Shown here: in pieces, positions 1 through 10,899 of the stretch
Position numbering within the stretch: the first letter of the stretch is position 1
How the letters are laid out: every line of letters starts with the position of its first letter
Assembly: GCF_900474295.1 (NCBI RefSeq)
Contig: NZ_UCOB01000007.1
Span: forward strand, 22,585 to 86,584
Direction of reading: 5' to 3'
Source: Synechococcus sp. UW140
GTDB taxonomy: Bacteria > Cyanobacteriota > Cyanobacteriia > PCC-6307 > Cyanobiaceae
Length of the DNA stretch: 64,000 bases
Notes under the pieces: model-generated
Databases searched by the model: none
What the model was told of the DNA's origin: nothing
What the model saw: the letters and a program-made list of their open reading frames with translations, nothing else
Program-made: the position numbers and the translations under genes

Positions 1-807
1 CTTACCGATGATGGTGGAGCCGCCGCCGCGGAAGCCATCCTCACCACGGATTTGGTGGACAAGCAGATCGCCCTTGAGGCGGAGTTGGGTGGGCGCAGGG
101 TCCGTATCGGCGGGATGGCCAAAGGCTCGGGAATGATTCATCCCGATATGGCCACGATGCTTGGCTATCTCAGCTGTGATGCCGGTGTTCCGGCGGATCT
201 GTGGCAGGCGATGGTGCGTCGTGCCGTGGAGCGCTCCTTCAATGCGATCACCGTGGATGGTGACACCAGCACCAATGACACCTTGCTCGCCTTTGCGGCT
301 GGTCAACCGCTTGGAGTGGACCAGTTCGAGGCCTTGGAGGAAGGAGTGACGTTGGTGGCTCAGCATCTGGCTAAGGCCATCGCTCGGGATGGGGAGGGTG
401 CCACCTGCCTCATCGAGGTTCACGTCGAAGGTGCCACCAGCGAGGCAGATGCACTACGGATGGCACGCACGGTGTGCTCGTCTTCCCTCGTGAAAACAGC
501 GGTGCATGGTCGTGATCCGAACTGGGGTCGGATTATTGCGGCCGCTGGCCGTTCCGGGGTGTCCTTCGATCCAGGGGCTGTCGCCCTATGGCTGGGGCCA
601 CATCAATTGATGCGGGATGGGGCTCCGATTGGCTTTGATCGACGGGCAGCGTCTGATTACCTTCAGGCGCGTGTGCAGGGTGCTTATCTCCAGGATGACT
701 GTGTGCAGATTCGGCTTGGTCTTGGAGATGGTGTGAGTGAGGCAAGGTCCTGGGGTTGCGACCTGTCTGATCAGTACGTGCGCATCAACGCCGATTACAC
801 CACCTAG
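1..807 (+). CDS. argJ: ArgJ, bifunctional ornithine acetyltransferase/N-acetylglutamate synthase (5' truncated by window)
   Basis: This frame is open from the first base, so the gene begins upstream of the window; only the C-terminal 268 residues are visible. ArgJ recycles the acetyl group from N-acetylornithine to glutamate in arginine synthesis. The family autoproteolysis site is present: a GMAKGSGMIHPDMATMLGY stretch at about 112-170 bp, in which the Thr of MATML becomes the N-terminal nucleophile of the beta chain. The beta-chain motifs NAITVDGDTSTNDT and GRDPNWGRI follow, and the C-terminus ends in NADYTT. An ATG at 124 bp or 148 bp is internal and not a start. Confidence is high because these motifs are diagnostic. 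Confidence 0.95.
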   Translation, partial: LTDDGGAAAAEAILTTDLVDKQIALEAELGGRRVRIGGMAKGSGMIHPDMATMLGYLSCDAGVPADLWQAMVRRAVERSFNAITVDGDTSTNDTLLAFAAGQPLGVDQFEALEEGVTLVAQHLAKAIARDGEGATCLIEVHVEGATSEADALRMARTVCSSSLVKTAVHGRDPNWGRIIAAAGRSGVSFDPGAVALWLGPHQLMRDGAPIGFDRRAASDYLQARVQGAYLQDDCVQIRLGLGDGVSEARSWGCDLSDQYVRINADYTT

Positions 808-845
808 GCATTCCTCCGCAGACAGGAGCAAAAAGGGCTGGCAGG

Positions 846-1571
846 ATGGCAGCGCTGTTCGATGCCCAAATTGTGTCTGCGGAGAATCAGCCAAAGCAGG
901 AGAAGAAGCCACGGCGTCGCCCACGTTTCTGGGTTGGACCACTGGTGGCAGGTGCCTGTTTTGCCTTGGGTTATGGCATCACCCAGCGTGTTGGGCTCCT
1001 GCAGGCAGGCAACTCCAACGTCAAGCATCAGACCTTTACAGCGCAACGTTTTCCTGGCGAAAGCCTCGCGTCACTACGGGGCCGTAATGAGGGAGATTCC
1101 AGGCCCCTCAGTGCCGATGTAGCGGCTCGCGAGGCTGAGCTCGCGAAAACGCGACCGCCAAAACCGAAAAAGGACGACAAAGCCTTATTGGTTGCTGAGC
1201 GCATCGCAGCTGAAGCCCGTCTGCGTCAGCAGCAGGCTGCGGCCACACCAGCTCCTGTTCTGCCTGCAGCCCTGGTGACGGTCGAGGATGGAATGGAGCT
1301 GATCCCTGCGCCGGAGCTCCCGGCTGAACCTGATGCTCAGCCCGAGTCTGAGTTGAAGGCCGTTGATGGATTGAGACCGGAGCCTGTCGGAGTTGATGTG
1401 CTCGAGTTGCCGAATCCGGAGCCCTCGGCTCCTTTGGCCGTGGAGCCCGCTGTGATCCCTGTGGGAGCACCTGCAGCCCCGACCGCGGCGCCCGTCGTTC
1501 CCTCCTTATCGACCCCACTGCTGCAGCCAGTTCTGGAGATGCCCGTACCTGTGTCTCCCCCAGATCCCTAA
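846..1571 (+). CDS. Hypothetical single-pass membrane protein with Pro/Ala-rich tail
   Basis: A 241-residue protein. The first 28 residues are polar and basic (KKPRRRPR), followed by one hydrophobic segment at about residues 29-47 (FWVGPLVAGACFALGYGI), which suggests an N-in membrane anchor. The remainder is low-complexity, rich in Ala, Pro, Glu and Val, with a charged stretch around residues 95-130. It starts at an ATG 38 bp after argJ. I do not recognise a domain; the layout is that of a cyanobacterial lineage-specific anchored protein. No function can be assigned from the sequence. Confidence 0.7.
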   Translation: MAALFDAQIVSAENQPKQEKKPRRRPRFWVGPLVAGACFALGYGITQRVGLLQAGNSNVKHQTFTAQRFPGESLASLRGRNEGDSRPLSADVAAREAELAKTRPPKPKKDDKALLVAERIAAEARLRQQQAAATPAPVLPAALVTVEDGMELIPAPELPAEPDAQPESELKAVDGLRPEPVGVDVLELPNPEPSAPLAVEPAVIPVGAPAAPTAAPVVPSLSTPLLQPVLEMPVPVSPPDP

Positions 1572-1578
1572 GCGGAGC

Positions 1579-1608
1579 TTGGGAGATTGCGGCAATCATC
1601 TCTATAAA
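1579..1608 (+). promoter_or_regulatory. Candidate sigma70-type promoter for the 1643-3630 unit
   Basis: TTGGGA at 1579-1584 and TATAAA at 1603-1608 are separated by 18 bp. The -10 matches 5 of 6 and the -35 4 of 6 consensus bases. It lies just after the stop of the preceding gene and 35 bp before the ATG of the next, which fits a promoter for the small gene and the kinase behind it. No experimental support. Confidence 0.4.
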
Positions 1609-1642
1609 TTTGCCACAGTCTGCTCATAGTGGTGATTAGCCC

Positions 1643-1951
1643 ATGCCTTCTCCCGATGCCCTCATGAAGGCCACTGTGAGTCGTCTGGCGGCGCGGTTGG
1701 GGCATGGTCTGGCTGAAGCTGCTGCTGAAGTGGCTGTTTTGGCGCAGGATGCTCCAGAGCGGATTCGACGCGAGTGGGATCTTTTTCAGGAGGAGGTTCA
1801 GGCTGAGGCTGAGCGGTTGGAGCGTGATGGCCAAGGCCCTCAGGAGTCTGTAACGCCACCCCCGGCCGAGCCTGGCAATCCGCAGGATCAGATCGACCGT
1901 TTGCGCGCCAAAGTGGCCGACCTCAACACCCGCATGGAAGGCAGCCTCTGA
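1643..1951 (+). CDS. Small conserved-type hypothetical protein, coiled-coil-like
   Basis: A 102-residue acidic, Ala/Glu-rich protein with no signal peptide or membrane segment. Residues about 10-65 look like one long amphipathic helix (repeated AEAAAEVAVL and EEVQAEAERLE patterns), then a Pro-rich hinge, then a second short helix (IDRLRAKVADLNTRMEG). The stop overlaps the start of the downstream ABC1-family kinase by one base (TGATG), implying translational coupling. It may be an accessory of that kinase, but this is inferred only from coupling. Not recognised as a named family. Confidence 0.7.
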   Translation: MPSPDALMKATVSRLAARLGHGLAEAAAEVAVLAQDAPERIRREWDLFQEEVQAEAERLERDGQGPQESVTPPPAEPGNPQDQIDRLRAKVADLNTRMEGSL

Positions 1952-3630
1952 TGGGTTGGAAACGGTTGCGATCGCCTCTGCGTGGTGCTTTCCGGGCCCT
2001 GCGCATCTGGCGCTCCGTTCTCACCCTGATCGCCTACCTCTGGTGGGATGCTCGTGAGTGGACCTATTCGGGCGGTTGCACTCCCGAGCGTCGAGCCAGA
2101 CGTCAGCAGACCCGCGCCCGCTGGTTAACGGCTGAACTGCTGGCTTTGGGTTCTGCGTTTATCAAGCTTGGACAGTTGTTGTCGGCTAGGCCCGATGTGT
2201 TGCCAGCCGGTTGGGTTGCCGAACTCGCCGACCTGCAGGACAAGGTGCCTCCCTTCTCTTTTGATCGGGCTCAGTCGGTGTTGGAGGCAGAGCTTGGCCA
2301 GCGCTGCGCCGAGATCATTGACCTGGATCAAATGCCCCTAGGGGCGGCCTCGCTCGCCCAGGTGCATCGTGCCAGCCTGCGCAGTGGTCGGCAGGTGGTG
2401 CTCAAGATTCAGCGCCCTGGCCTCGAGACTCTGTTCCGCCTCGATCTGGAGGTGATGCAGCAGGTGGCTGCCGTTATGCAGCGCCATCCGAGCTGGGGGC
2501 GAGGGCGTGACTGGGTGGCGATCGCCCAAGAATGTCGCCGGGTGCTCCTGCGCGAACTGGATTTCCGCATGGAAGCCCAATACGCCGCCCGCTTCCGTCA
2601 GCAGTTTTTGGATGAACCTCGGATTCGCGTTCCGGGTGTGATCTGGGAACTCAGTACTCGCAGGGTGCTTTGTCTCGACTATCTACCTGGCATCAAGGTG
2701 AATGACCGTCCGGCCTTGCTCGCGGCAGGGATTGATCCGTCTGCCGTGGCGGAGATCGGCGCCGCAAGCTATTTGCAACAGCTGGTGCGCTTCGGTTTTT
2801 TCCACGCCGATCCCCATCCCGGCAATCTTGCTGTCGCCAGTGATGGCGCCTTGATCTACTACGACTTCGGGATGATGGGGCTGCTCTCTGAAGCATTACG
2901 CCGTCGTTTGGGGTCGATGGTGCGGGCAGCGGCCTCCAGGGATGCTTCTGCGCTCGTCGAGGAGATGCAGGCTGCTGGAGTGATCGCTGCTGACATTGAC
3001 GTCGGTCCAGTGCGCCGCCTGGTGCGAGTGATGCTCAAGGAGGCCTTAACTCCCCCCTTCAGTGCCAACGTGATCGACCAGTTGTCTGGAGATCTCTACG
3101 AGTTGGTGTATGGCCAGCCGTTCCGTCTGCCGGTTGAGCTGATTTTTGTGATGCGTGCGCTGTCAACGTTTGAGGGAGTGGGGCGCAGCCTCGATCCCAG
3201 CTTTAGCCTTGTGGCGATCGCCAAGCCCTACCTGCTGCCCCTCATGACTGCCAGTGGATCCGGCTCCAATGACCTGTTCAATGAGTTAGGCCGCCAGGTG
3301 GGCGCCATCAGTAGCAAGGCTGTTGCCTTCCCCAGGCGGCTCGATGAAAGTCTTGAGCGGCTTGAACAAGGGGATCTGCAGTTGCAGATTCGTATGGGCG
3401 AATCCGATCGTCAGTTCCGCCGGATGGTGACGGCGCAGCATGCGATTGGCCAGTCCCTGCTGCTCGGCGCCCTGGCGCTCTCGGCGGCTTTATTAGGAGC
3501 GAGCCCGCGCCCTCTGTGGGCCCTACTGCCGCTCGCGGCTGGGGTGCCTGTGGCGATGGGATGGTTGAAGTTGCAGCTCAAATTGCGCCGTGACGCCCGC
3601 GTCGAGGGGCTCTCAGGCTCAGGGCGCTGA
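1951..3630 (+). CDS. ABC1/UbiB (AarF)-family atypical kinase
   Basis: A 559-residue protein of the ABC1/ADCK/UbiB family, atypical protein-kinase-like ATPases linked to quinone or lipid metabolism; in cyanobacteria several paralogues exist, so the substrate is not fixed here. Visible family motifs are the KxGQ signature (FIKLGQLLSARPDVLP, residues about 70-85), the Ala-rich nucleotide loop LGAASLAQVHRA, the VVLKIQRPG lysine strand, FHADPHPGNL (catalytic-loop equivalent) and YYDFGMMG (metal-binding DFG). Two hydrophobic segments close to the C-terminus (about residues 505-545) probably anchor it in a membrane. It is coupled to the preceding small gene. Its last bases overlap the convergent gene ending at 3619. 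Confidence 0.9.
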   Translation: MGWKRLRSPLRGAFRALRIWRSVLTLIAYLWWDAREWTYSGGCTPERRARRQQTRARWLTAELLALGSAFIKLGQLLSARPDVLPAGWVAELADLQDKVPPFSFDRAQSVLEAELGQRCAEIIDLDQMPLGAASLAQVHRASLRSGRQVVLKIQRPGLETLFRLDLEVMQQVAAVMQRHPSWGRGRDWVAIAQECRRVLLRELDFRMEAQYAARFRQQFLDEPRIRVPGVIWELSTRRVLCLDYLPGIKVNDRPALLAAGIDPSAVAEIGAASYLQQLVRFGFFHADPHPGNLAVASDGALIYYDFGMMGLLSEALRRRLGSMVRAAASRDASALVEEMQAAGVIAADIDVGPVRRLVRVMLKEALTPPFSANVIDQLSGDLYELVYGQPFRLPVELIFVMRALSTFEGVGRSLDPSFSLVAIAKPYLLPLMTASGSGSNDLFNELGRQVGAISSKAVAFPRRLDESLERLEQGDLQLQIRMGESDRQFRRMVTAQHAIGQSLLLGALALSAALLGASPRPLWALLPLAAGVPVAMGWLKLQLKLRRDARVEGLSGSGR

Positions 3631-4389
3631 CGCAGGCATGGCTAATAGTTTGCTGCGCAGATCCTGCTGAAAAGCACGATTCCGTTCTGGTGAGATCCCA
3701 AGACTGGGCATGGCAGGAATCAGCCTGTTAAAGCTGTGCTCGAATCCTTTTGAAAAGTGGCTGCGGTTGGCTTTGGTGGGGATCACTCCGTTGTCGTCAG
3801 TCATCAGGATTGATGGGCTGTGGGCCATGGCAAGGTTCAGGTGGATCTCAATCCAGCGCTGATACACCAGCCAAACCGGCATCCAGAACCTCACCATGCT
3901 CCTGAGAGTGTTGAGTGACTCGGGCATCACCGCGTGCAGTTCCGGGTCGCTTTGATTGACAAACAGGCGATAGCTGTTTTCCCAGGCATGACGCAGTGGG
4001 TTGCTGGCGTTCTGATAGCTCCAATTGCTGATGCTGCGTAACCAGGGCCGCAGCGAGCGATTGAGCAGGAATCGTTGATGCCCGTGGCGATCCAGTGCCT
4101 GATCGCTGAGCTCAGCCGTTAAGAGAAAGAGGCTGGTGCAGATGTCCACAGTGGGTGCCAGTTGCTGGCGACGTTGCTGGAGCCATTGCCAGCGCAGGTC
4201 ATCAAAGCCTGGATGCCTGTGCTGCTGGATCAGTCGTGGTGCTGTATCCATGCCGAATTCGTGTACGGCATCGGGGAGGCTGCAACTCAGCGCTGTCGAG
4301 CCCATCTTGGGCAGGCACTGAACGAACACATGGCGGCCTTGGTGGCGGCCGGTTGCAATGGCAGCAGAGAAGTCGCTGAATCGGATCAT
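3619..4389 (-). CDS. Sulfotransferase-like protein
   Basis: A 256-residue protein when started at the ATG at 4389, preferred because it immediately follows the stop of the upstream gene (TGAAATG). A longer frame to 4515 would overlap that gene. Near the N-terminus HVFVQCLPKMGSTAL resembles the 5'-phosphosulfate-binding loop of PAPS-dependent sulfotransferases (PKxGST/T). The rest is Trp- and Arg-rich and helical-looking and I see no second diagnostic motif, so the assignment is tentative. It ends 12 bp inside the 3' end of the convergent kinase gene. Co-directional with the PhyH-type dioxygenase and probably co-transcribed with it. Confidence 0.6.
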   Translation of the reverse strand: MIRFSDFSAAIATGRHQGRHVFVQCLPKMGSTALSCSLPDAVHEFGMDTAPRLIQQHRHPGFDDLRWQWLQQRRQQLAPTVDICTSLFLLTAELSDQALDRHGHQRFLLNRSLRPWLRSISNWSYQNASNPLRHAWENSYRLFVNQSDPELHAVMPESLNTLRSMVRFWMPVWLVYQRWIEIHLNLAMAHSPSILMTDDNGVIPTKANRSHFSKGFEHSFNRLIPAMPSLGISPERNRAFQQDLRSKLLAMPASAP

Positions 4390-4390
4390 T

Positions 4391-5116
4391 TCAGAGCACT
4401 GGATGTCGGCTCCCTCGCACCAGTGCACCCTCAGCCTCCGCGCCGAACAAGGTGCACAGAGTGGTGCTGCGCATACGAGCGCCAGCCGGCCCAGCAAACC
4501 CTGGCGGATTGGCACAGAGACGGGTCCCTTCCGCCACGAAGGCCACCCCTAGGGCGCGGCGCCAGTGGGGAGTGTTGTTGGCCGGCCCGTAATGCCAGAC
4601 CTGCCCTTCATGGATGTCCACATCCCCAGGTTGCATCGCCGGCAGTTGGCGCATCGGTGCTCCATGCCGCACCAACAGCCGGCGCAGGCTGGCTTGGTCC
4701 GGCACATCGCTCTGCTCTGGCGGCAGCTTGGCTGTTCCCTCTGCATAGACCAAGGTGCAGTGCTCAGGGATTGGATCGAGGGGGATCCAGCAGGTGTAGG
4801 ACTGACGATCGATGGGGAGGAAGTCGCGATCTCGGTGCCATGGGGTCCCTGGCCCCCCTGGGGCCTTGGTCAGCAGATCAAACTGCAGCGGCCGAATGGC
4901 GGCTAGCCCACTCACCTGTTTCACCGCGGCCACGAGGTCTGGCGTGGTTAGGAGGGCGAAAAGCTCCTGGTGGAAGCGGTCTGCTGTGATGTGGCTGCCG
5001 TCGGCCTGAATGCCCAGTAATGCTTCCCGGCCAGCTTGTTGGCCCTGGTCGACGGCGCGGGTTTTGAGGGTCTGGTTGATCGTCGCCAGCCATTGACAAT
5101 CCAGCAGCTGGGGCAC
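4391..5116 (-). CDS. Phytanoyl-CoA dioxygenase (PhyH)-family Fe(II)/2-oxoglutarate oxygenase
   Basis: A 241-residue protein starting at GTG. The iron-binding facial triad is visible: H-x-D in TPWHRDRDFLP (about residues 92-100) and the distal His in VWHYGPANNTP, followed by Arg in HWRRALGVAF that would bind 2-oxoglutarate. The strand CWIPLDPIPEHC is also typical of PhyH-fold enzymes. Substrate unknown; members hydroxylate diverse small molecules. It sits 50 bp downstream of enolase on the same strand and is translationally coupled to the sulfotransferase-like gene, so the two may act on one metabolite. Confidence 0.8.
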   Translation of the reverse strand: MPQLLDCQWLATINQTLKTRAVDQGQQAGREALLGIQADGSHITADRFHQELFALLTTPDLVAAVKQVSGLAAIRPLQFDLLTKAPGGPGTPWHRDRDFLPIDRQSYTCWIPLDPIPEHCTLVYAEGTAKLPPEQSDVPDQASLRRLLVRHGAPMRQLPAMQPGDVDIHEGQVWHYGPANNTPHWRRALGVAFVAEGTRLCANPPGFAGPAGARMRSTTLCTLFGAEAEGALVRGSRHPVL

Positions 5117-5166
5117 CAGCCAGTGCCCTGCTGCTTTGTGGTCTGTGCCAGGACTAGGGGCCGTGA

Positions 5167-6486
<1,320 letters not shown>

Positions 6487-6558
6487 CTATGGAATGCCCC
6501 CTGCCGCATCCCTGTGCGCTTTGGCACCATGCGGTGAGAACGGGCGGAACCACAGCGC

Positions 6559-6960
6559 ATGCGCATGCTTCACACCATGCTCCGAGTGGGAGATCTGGAG
6601 CGATCCCTGAGCTTCTACACCGATGTTTTGGGGATGCAGTTGCTGCGCCGTAAGGACTACCCATCTGGCCGTTTCACCCTGGCTTTTGTGGGCTATGGGC
6701 CAGAAAGCGACAACACGGTGCTGGAGCTGACCCACAACTGGGACACCGATCAGTACGCCCTTGGCGAGGGCTACGGCCATATCGCTCTCGGTGTGGAGGA
6801 CATTTATGGAACGTGCCGGATGATTGCTGATCGAGGCGGCCGTGTGGTGCGGGAACCAGGCCCGATGAAGCATGGCAGCACTGTGATCGCCTTTGTGGAA
6901 GACCCCGATGGCTACAAAGTGGAATTGATTCAGCTTTCGTCCCGTTCGGACGCTGCATAA
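6559..6960 (+). CDS. gloA: Lactoylglutathione lyase (glyoxalase I)
   Basis: A 133-residue VOC-fold protein that isomerises the glutathione-methylglyoxal hemithioacetal. The expected metal ligands are visible: His5 ([11 protein letters not shown]), Glu in [10 protein letters not shown], His in GYGHIALGV and Glu in GYKVELIQ. Length and motif order match bacterial Ni-type GloA. The ATG at 6559 has an alternative at 6565. It stands 17 bp before clpB2 and is probably co-transcribed with it. Confidence 0.95.
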   Translation: MRMLHTMLRVGDLERSLSFYTDVLGMQLLRRKDYPSGRFTLAFVGYGPESDNTVLELTHNWDTDQYALGEGYGHIALGVEDIYGTCRMIADRGGRVVREPGPMKHGSTVIAFVEDPDGYKVELIQLSSRSDAA

Positions 6961-6977
6961 ACCAGGTTCAGCCCGCC

Positions 6978-9851
6978 ATGACCTCTTCGGCCCGCTCCAG
7001 CGTTGAACCTCCCGCCAGTCTCACGGCTGAGCCTGATCGCTTCAGTGATGACGCCTGGGAGCTTCTTCTGGCCGGGCAGGATCTCGCCCGCCGTTGGCGT
7101 CACGGTGAGCTTGATGTGGAGCATTTGCTCCAGGTGTTGTTCAGCGATCGCCAGTACAGCGAGCTGGTGGATGGCCTCAGCCTCGATTGCGAAGAACTGC
7201 TTGATCGGTTGGAGGGCTTTCTGGCTGAGCAGCCGATGGCCCGCGGCGATGAATTGTTCATCGGTGAGGATCTCGAGGAGTTGTTGGAAGAGGCCGATCG
7301 CTGTCGTGGTCTCTGGGGCTCCCGCCTGATTGAGGTGTCCCATCTGTTGATCGCGATGGGGCGTGATCCTCGTGTTGGTGCTGATCTGCTCGAACGACAG
7401 GGTCTGCCGGCAGACCGTCTTGAGGCCGAGGTGCGTCAATGGCGTCCGGCACAGCGCACCGCTGTTGCAGCGAAAGACGAGGCACTGACACCTTTCCCGT
7501 CACCTCCTCCCATGCAGTCCACTGCTGCAGAGAGCTCTGTGCGCCGTTCTCCTGCCCCCTCCTCAGGGTCCCAGTCCACTAGCCCGTCAGCAGCCGCCCC
7601 TGCCATGCCCCGTCGGCGCAGCAGTCGCAGCGCCCCTGTGAGCTCTGTGGCGCCGCTGGACTCAACACCGCCCGCCGATCCACTTTTGGCCGATCAGACG
7701 TCTGAGGCAGACGCCACGGCGCTTGCCCTTTACGGCCGAGATCTCACCGCTGCCGCGTCTGAAGGCAAGCTCGATCCGGTGATCGGTCGTGACACCGAGA
7801 TCCGTCGCCTGATCAAGGTCCTCTCCCGTCGCGGCAAGAACAATCCGGTGCTGATCGGTGCCCCTGGTGTCGGCAAAACAGCCATCGCTGAGTTGCTGGC
7901 CCAGCGGATGATTGCCGGCGAGGTGCCGGAGTCTTTACAGGGTCTTCGGCTGGTTGCTCTTGATGTGGGCGCTTTGATCGCCGGAGCCAAGTTTCGCGGT
8001 CAGTTCGAGGAACGCCTCCGCGCTGTGCTGGCCGAGGTGAGTGATCCCGATGCTGGGGTGGTGCTCTTCATCGATGAGCTGCACACAGTGGTGAGTAGCG
8101 ACCGAACCAGTGCTGATGCCGGCAGCTTGCTCAAGCCGGCTCTGGCGCGGGGGGATTTGCGTTGCATCGCCGCCACAACACCAGAGGACTACCGCCGCAC
8201 GGTTGAGAAGGATCCCGCTCTGCATCGTCGCTTTCAGCAGGTTCCAATCCTGGAACCCTCCCTCGAGCTGAGCGTGGAGATCCTCCGCGGTCTTAAGGAA
8301 CGCTATGAGCTGCACCACGGGGTCACCATTACCGACGAGGCGGTGGTGGCATCCATCCGCTTGGCTGATCGCTACATCAGCGACCGTTGCCTTCCTGATA
8401 AAGCCATCGACCTCATTGATGAAGCGGCTGCTCAGTTGAAAATGGATGTGACCTCCAAGCCCCAGGTTGTGGAGGATGCGGAAGCGGAGTTGCGACGCGT
8501 GGAGTTGTCGTTACTTGCCGCGGAGCAGGCGCCGGAATCGGAAAGGGTGCAGCTGCAGCGGTCCAGGCTTGAAGCATCCAGCCACTTGGAGAACCTGCGG
8601 GATCGTTGGCAGGCTGAACGGGACCAGCTTGCGGAACTGCGGCAGTTGTTGCAGGACGATGAAGACTTGCGGCATGCGATGGCGGAAGCCGAACGCATCA
8701 GTGACTTCGAGGAGGCTGCTCGACTGGAATATGACCAGTTGCATCGCGTGCAGCAGCGGCGCCACGATCTCGAGCAGGCTCTGGCCGAGGCCCAGGCGGC
8801 CGGTACGGCTCTGCTGCGTGAGCAGGTTGAGGCTGGCGATATCGCCGACGTGGTTGCCCGCTGGACCGGCATCCCGGTGCAAAGGTTGATGGCGGGTGAG
8901 CGCCAGAAGCTGCTCGATCTTGATGTTCACCTCGGAGAACGGGTGATTGGTCAGCCAGAAGCTGTGCAGGCGGTCGCCGCTGCCATCCGCCGTGCCCGGG
9001 CTGGGATGAAGGATCCGCGTCGACCCGTGGGTTCTTTTCTGTTCCTGGGCCCCACAGGTGTGGGCAAGACGGAGTTGGCCAAGGCGTTGGGTGCTCTCTT
9101 GTTTGACGAGGACGAGGCTCTGGTTCGTTTGGACATGAGCGAATTCATGGAGCGCAATGCTGTGGCGCGCCTGCTAGGTGCTCCCCCTGGCTATGTGGGC
9201 TACGAGGAGGGTGGGCAGCTCACGGAGGCGGTGCGTCGCCGGCCCTATGCCCTTTTATTGCTGGATGAGGTGGAGAAGGCCCATCCGGATGTGTTCAATG
9301 TGTTGCTGCAGGTGCTGGATGATGGTCGCCTCACCGATTCCCAGGGCCGAACGGTTGATTTCCGCCACACCGTTGTGGTGATGACCAGCAACCTGGCCAG
9401 CCGCGCCATTCTCGATACGGCCCGCCAGGTGCAGCAGGAGGGCTCGGATGTGGAAGCCCTGGAGCGGGCCCTTGCTGGGCAGGTGGATGACGCTATCGGC
9501 CGTCAGTTCCGGCCGGAGTTTCTCAACCGTATTGATGAAGTGATCCGCTTCCGACCTTTGGGGGTCGATGATCTGGAGCGGATCGTGCGCCTCCAGTTGG
9601 AAGACCTCTCGCTGCTGATGGCGGAGCAGGGGCTGGCCCTGCAGGTTGATCCTCCGGTGGTGAGGGCTCTGGCGGAACTTGGACATGAGCCCGAATACGG
9701 AGCGCGTCCCCTGCGTCGCGTGCTGAGGCGCCATCTGGAGAACCCTCTGGCCACTGAACTGCTGGAGGAGCGTTTCACTGGAGCCAAGACGGTGCGTGTC
9801 AGTGCAGGGGAGACGTCGGCAGATCCCTTCCGATTCGCTGCGGACTCTTGA
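6978..9851 (+). CDS. clpB2: ClpB2-type AAA+ chaperone (Hsp100)
   Basis: A 957-residue two-ring AAA+ disaggregase. The N-domain spans about residues 20-155, then an unusual ~90-residue Ser/Pro/Ala linker (about 165-250). The first AAA module has Walker A GAPGVGKT (294-301) and Walker [11 protein letters not shown]; a ClpB-like coiled-coil middle domain follows (about 490-620). The second AAA module has GPTGVGKTE (about 692), [14 protein letters not shown], and a sensor-2 region GARPLRR. No ClpP-docking I/L-G-F loop is seen after the second Walker B, so ClpB rather than ClpC. The location upstream of secE-nusG-rplKAJL fits cyanobacterial ClpB2; the divergent N-domain and long linker distinguish it from ClpB1. 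Confidence 0.88.
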   Translation: MTSSARSSVEPPASLTAEPDRFSDDAWELLLAGQDLARRWRHGELDVEHLLQVLFSDRQYSELVDGLSLDCEELLDRLEGFLAEQPMARGDELFIGEDLEELLEEADRCRGLWGSRLIEVSHLLIAMGRDPRVGADLLERQGLPADRLEAEVRQWRPAQRTAVAAKDEALTPFPSPPPMQSTAAESSVRRSPAPSSGSQSTSPSAAAPAMPRRRSSRSAPVSSVAPLDSTPPADPLLADQTSEADATALALYGRDLTAAASEGKLDPVIGRDTEIRRLIKVLSRRGKNNPVLIGAPGVGKTAIAELLAQRMIAGEVPESLQGLRLVALDVGALIAGAKFRGQFEERLRAVLAEVSDPDAGVVLFIDELHTVVSSDRTSADAGSLLKPALARGDLRCIAATTPEDYRRTVEKDPALHRRFQQVPILEPSLELSVEILRGLKERYELHHGVTITDEAVVASIRLADRYISDRCLPDKAIDLIDEAAAQLKMDVTSKPQVVEDAEAELRRVELSLLAAEQAPESERVQLQRSRLEASSHLENLRDRWQAERDQLAELRQLLQDDEDLRHAMAEAERISDFEEAARLEYDQLHRVQQRRHDLEQALAEAQAAGTALLREQVEAGDIADVVARWTGIPVQRLMAGERQKLLDLDVHLGERVIGQPEAVQAVAAAIRRARAGMKDPRRPVGSFLFLGPTGVGKTELAKALGALLFDEDEALVRLDMSEFMERNAVARLLGAPPGYVGYEEGGQLTEAVRRRPYALLLLDEVEKAHPDVFNVLLQVLDDGRLTDSQGRTVDFRHTVVVMTSNLASRAILDTARQVQQEGSDVEALERALAGQVDDAIGRQFRPEFLNRIDEVIRFRPLGVDDLERIVRLQLEDLSLLMAEQGLALQVDPPVVRALAELGHEPEYGARPLRRVLRRHLENPLATELLEERFTGAKTVRVSAGETSADPFRFAADS

Positions 9852-9927
9852 CGAGAAAGGCATCCGGTATGGTGTCTGTTTGCCGGCAGGTGCCTTTGGT
9901 ACCGGCGTCAGCACCGGCCGAGGATCC

Positions 9928-10167
9928 GTGACCACCCCCACCTCCGAGGACACAGCAGCGACCAAGCCTCAGGCTCCCTCTGGCGATAGCCGGAAGGGAG
10001 GGTTTGTTGCCGCCACTTTGGAAGAGCTCAAACTCGTGGTCTGGCCCACCCGTCAGCAGCTGTTCAGCGAATCGGTCGCTGTGATCTTGATGGTGAGTCT
10101 GTCGGCTGCTGCGATTGCATCAGTGAGTCGTTTCTTCGATTGGTCGGCCTCTCAGGTCTTTCGTTGA
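9928..10167 (+). CDS. secE: SecE, preprotein translocase subunit
   Basis: A 79-residue single-TM SecE. The GTG at 9928 is chosen because the conserved part (GGFVAATLEELKLVVWPTRQ) is near residues 26-45 and the preceding stretch overlaps nothing useful. The amphipathic helix with the invariant WP(T/S)R motif is followed by one hydrophobic segment (VAVILMVSLSAAAIASV). SecE stabilises SecY in the plasma and thylakoid membranes. It precedes nusG, the classical secE-nusG-rplK order. Confidence 0.93.
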   Translation: MTTPTSEDTAATKPQAPSGDSRKGGFVAATLEELKLVVWPTRQQLFSESVAVILMVSLSAAAIASVSRFFDWSASQVFR

Positions 10168-10230
10168 TCAGCGGCAATTCCGGTCGTGATCTGTTGTTCT
10201 CGTCTTTCAGTTTTTACTTCTCCTTCGCCC

Positions 10231-10890
10231 GTGTCTGACGTCGACCTCACTGATCAGAGCGCTGATGTGCTCGAACTACCAGCCCCCAACGAGGGTGAAG
10301 TCGGTACGGCTTCGGTTGCTCGCACAGCGATTGCCCGCTGGTATGCGGTGCAAGTGGCGTCCAGTTGTGAGAAGAAGGTGAAGGCCACCCTGGAGCAGCG
10401 GGCTGTCACTCTCGGCGTCAGCAACCGCATCCTTGAGATCGAGATTCCCGAAACGCCCGCGGTCAAGATCAAGAAAGACGGCAGCCGTCAGTCCACCGAG
10501 GAGAAGGTGTTCCCCGGTTACGTGCTGGTCCGCATGGTTCTGGATGAGGACACGATGATGGCGGTACGAAGCACCCCCAACGTGATCAATTTCGTCGGGG
10601 CGGAGGATCGTCGTGCCACCGGTAAGGCCCGTGGCCATATCAAGCCCAGACCTCTCAGTCGTTCGGAGGTGGATCGCATCTTCAAGCGGGCGGCTGAGAA
10701 GAAGACTGTGGTCAAGGTTGATCTCACCGAAGGTGACCAAATCCTCGTGACAGCCGGGCCCTTTAAGGATTTCCAAGGCGAAGTGATCGAGGTCTCTGGC
10801 GAGCGCAGCAAGCTCAAGGCCTTGCTTTCAATTTTTGGCCGGGAAACCCCGGTCGAACTCGAGTTTTCCCAGGTCAGCAAACAAGGCTGA
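10231..10890 (+). CDS. nusG: NusG transcription elongation/antitermination factor
   Basis: A 219-residue NusG. The NGN domain is recognisable by RWYAVQVASSCEKKVKATL and EKVFPGYVLVRM, and the C-terminal KOW domain by GDQILVTAGPFKDFQGEV. The start is taken as GTG at 10231 (VSDVDLTDQ); an in-frame upstream ATG at 10186 would add 15 atypical residues. An acidic N-terminal extension of about 40 residues precedes NGN, common in cyanobacteria. It couples RNA polymerase to ribosomes and Rho. Confidence 0.94.
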   Translation: MSDVDLTDQSADVLELPAPNEGEVGTASVARTAIARWYAVQVASSCEKKVKATLEQRAVTLGVSNRILEIEIPETPAVKIKKDGSRQSTEEKVFPGYVLVRMVLDEDTMMAVRSTPNVINFVGAEDRRATGKARGHIKPRPLSRSEVDRIFKRAAEKKTVVKVDLTEGDQILVTAGPFKDFQGEVIEVSGERSKLKALLSIFGRETPVELEFSQVSKQG

Positions 10891-10899
10891 TCCAGCGGC

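Noticed and set aside
9848..9873. TTGACG and TATGGT as a promoter for secE-nusG
   Set aside because: Spacing is only 14 bp, too short for a normal sigma70 promoter; listed boxes overlap the clpB2 stop by chance.
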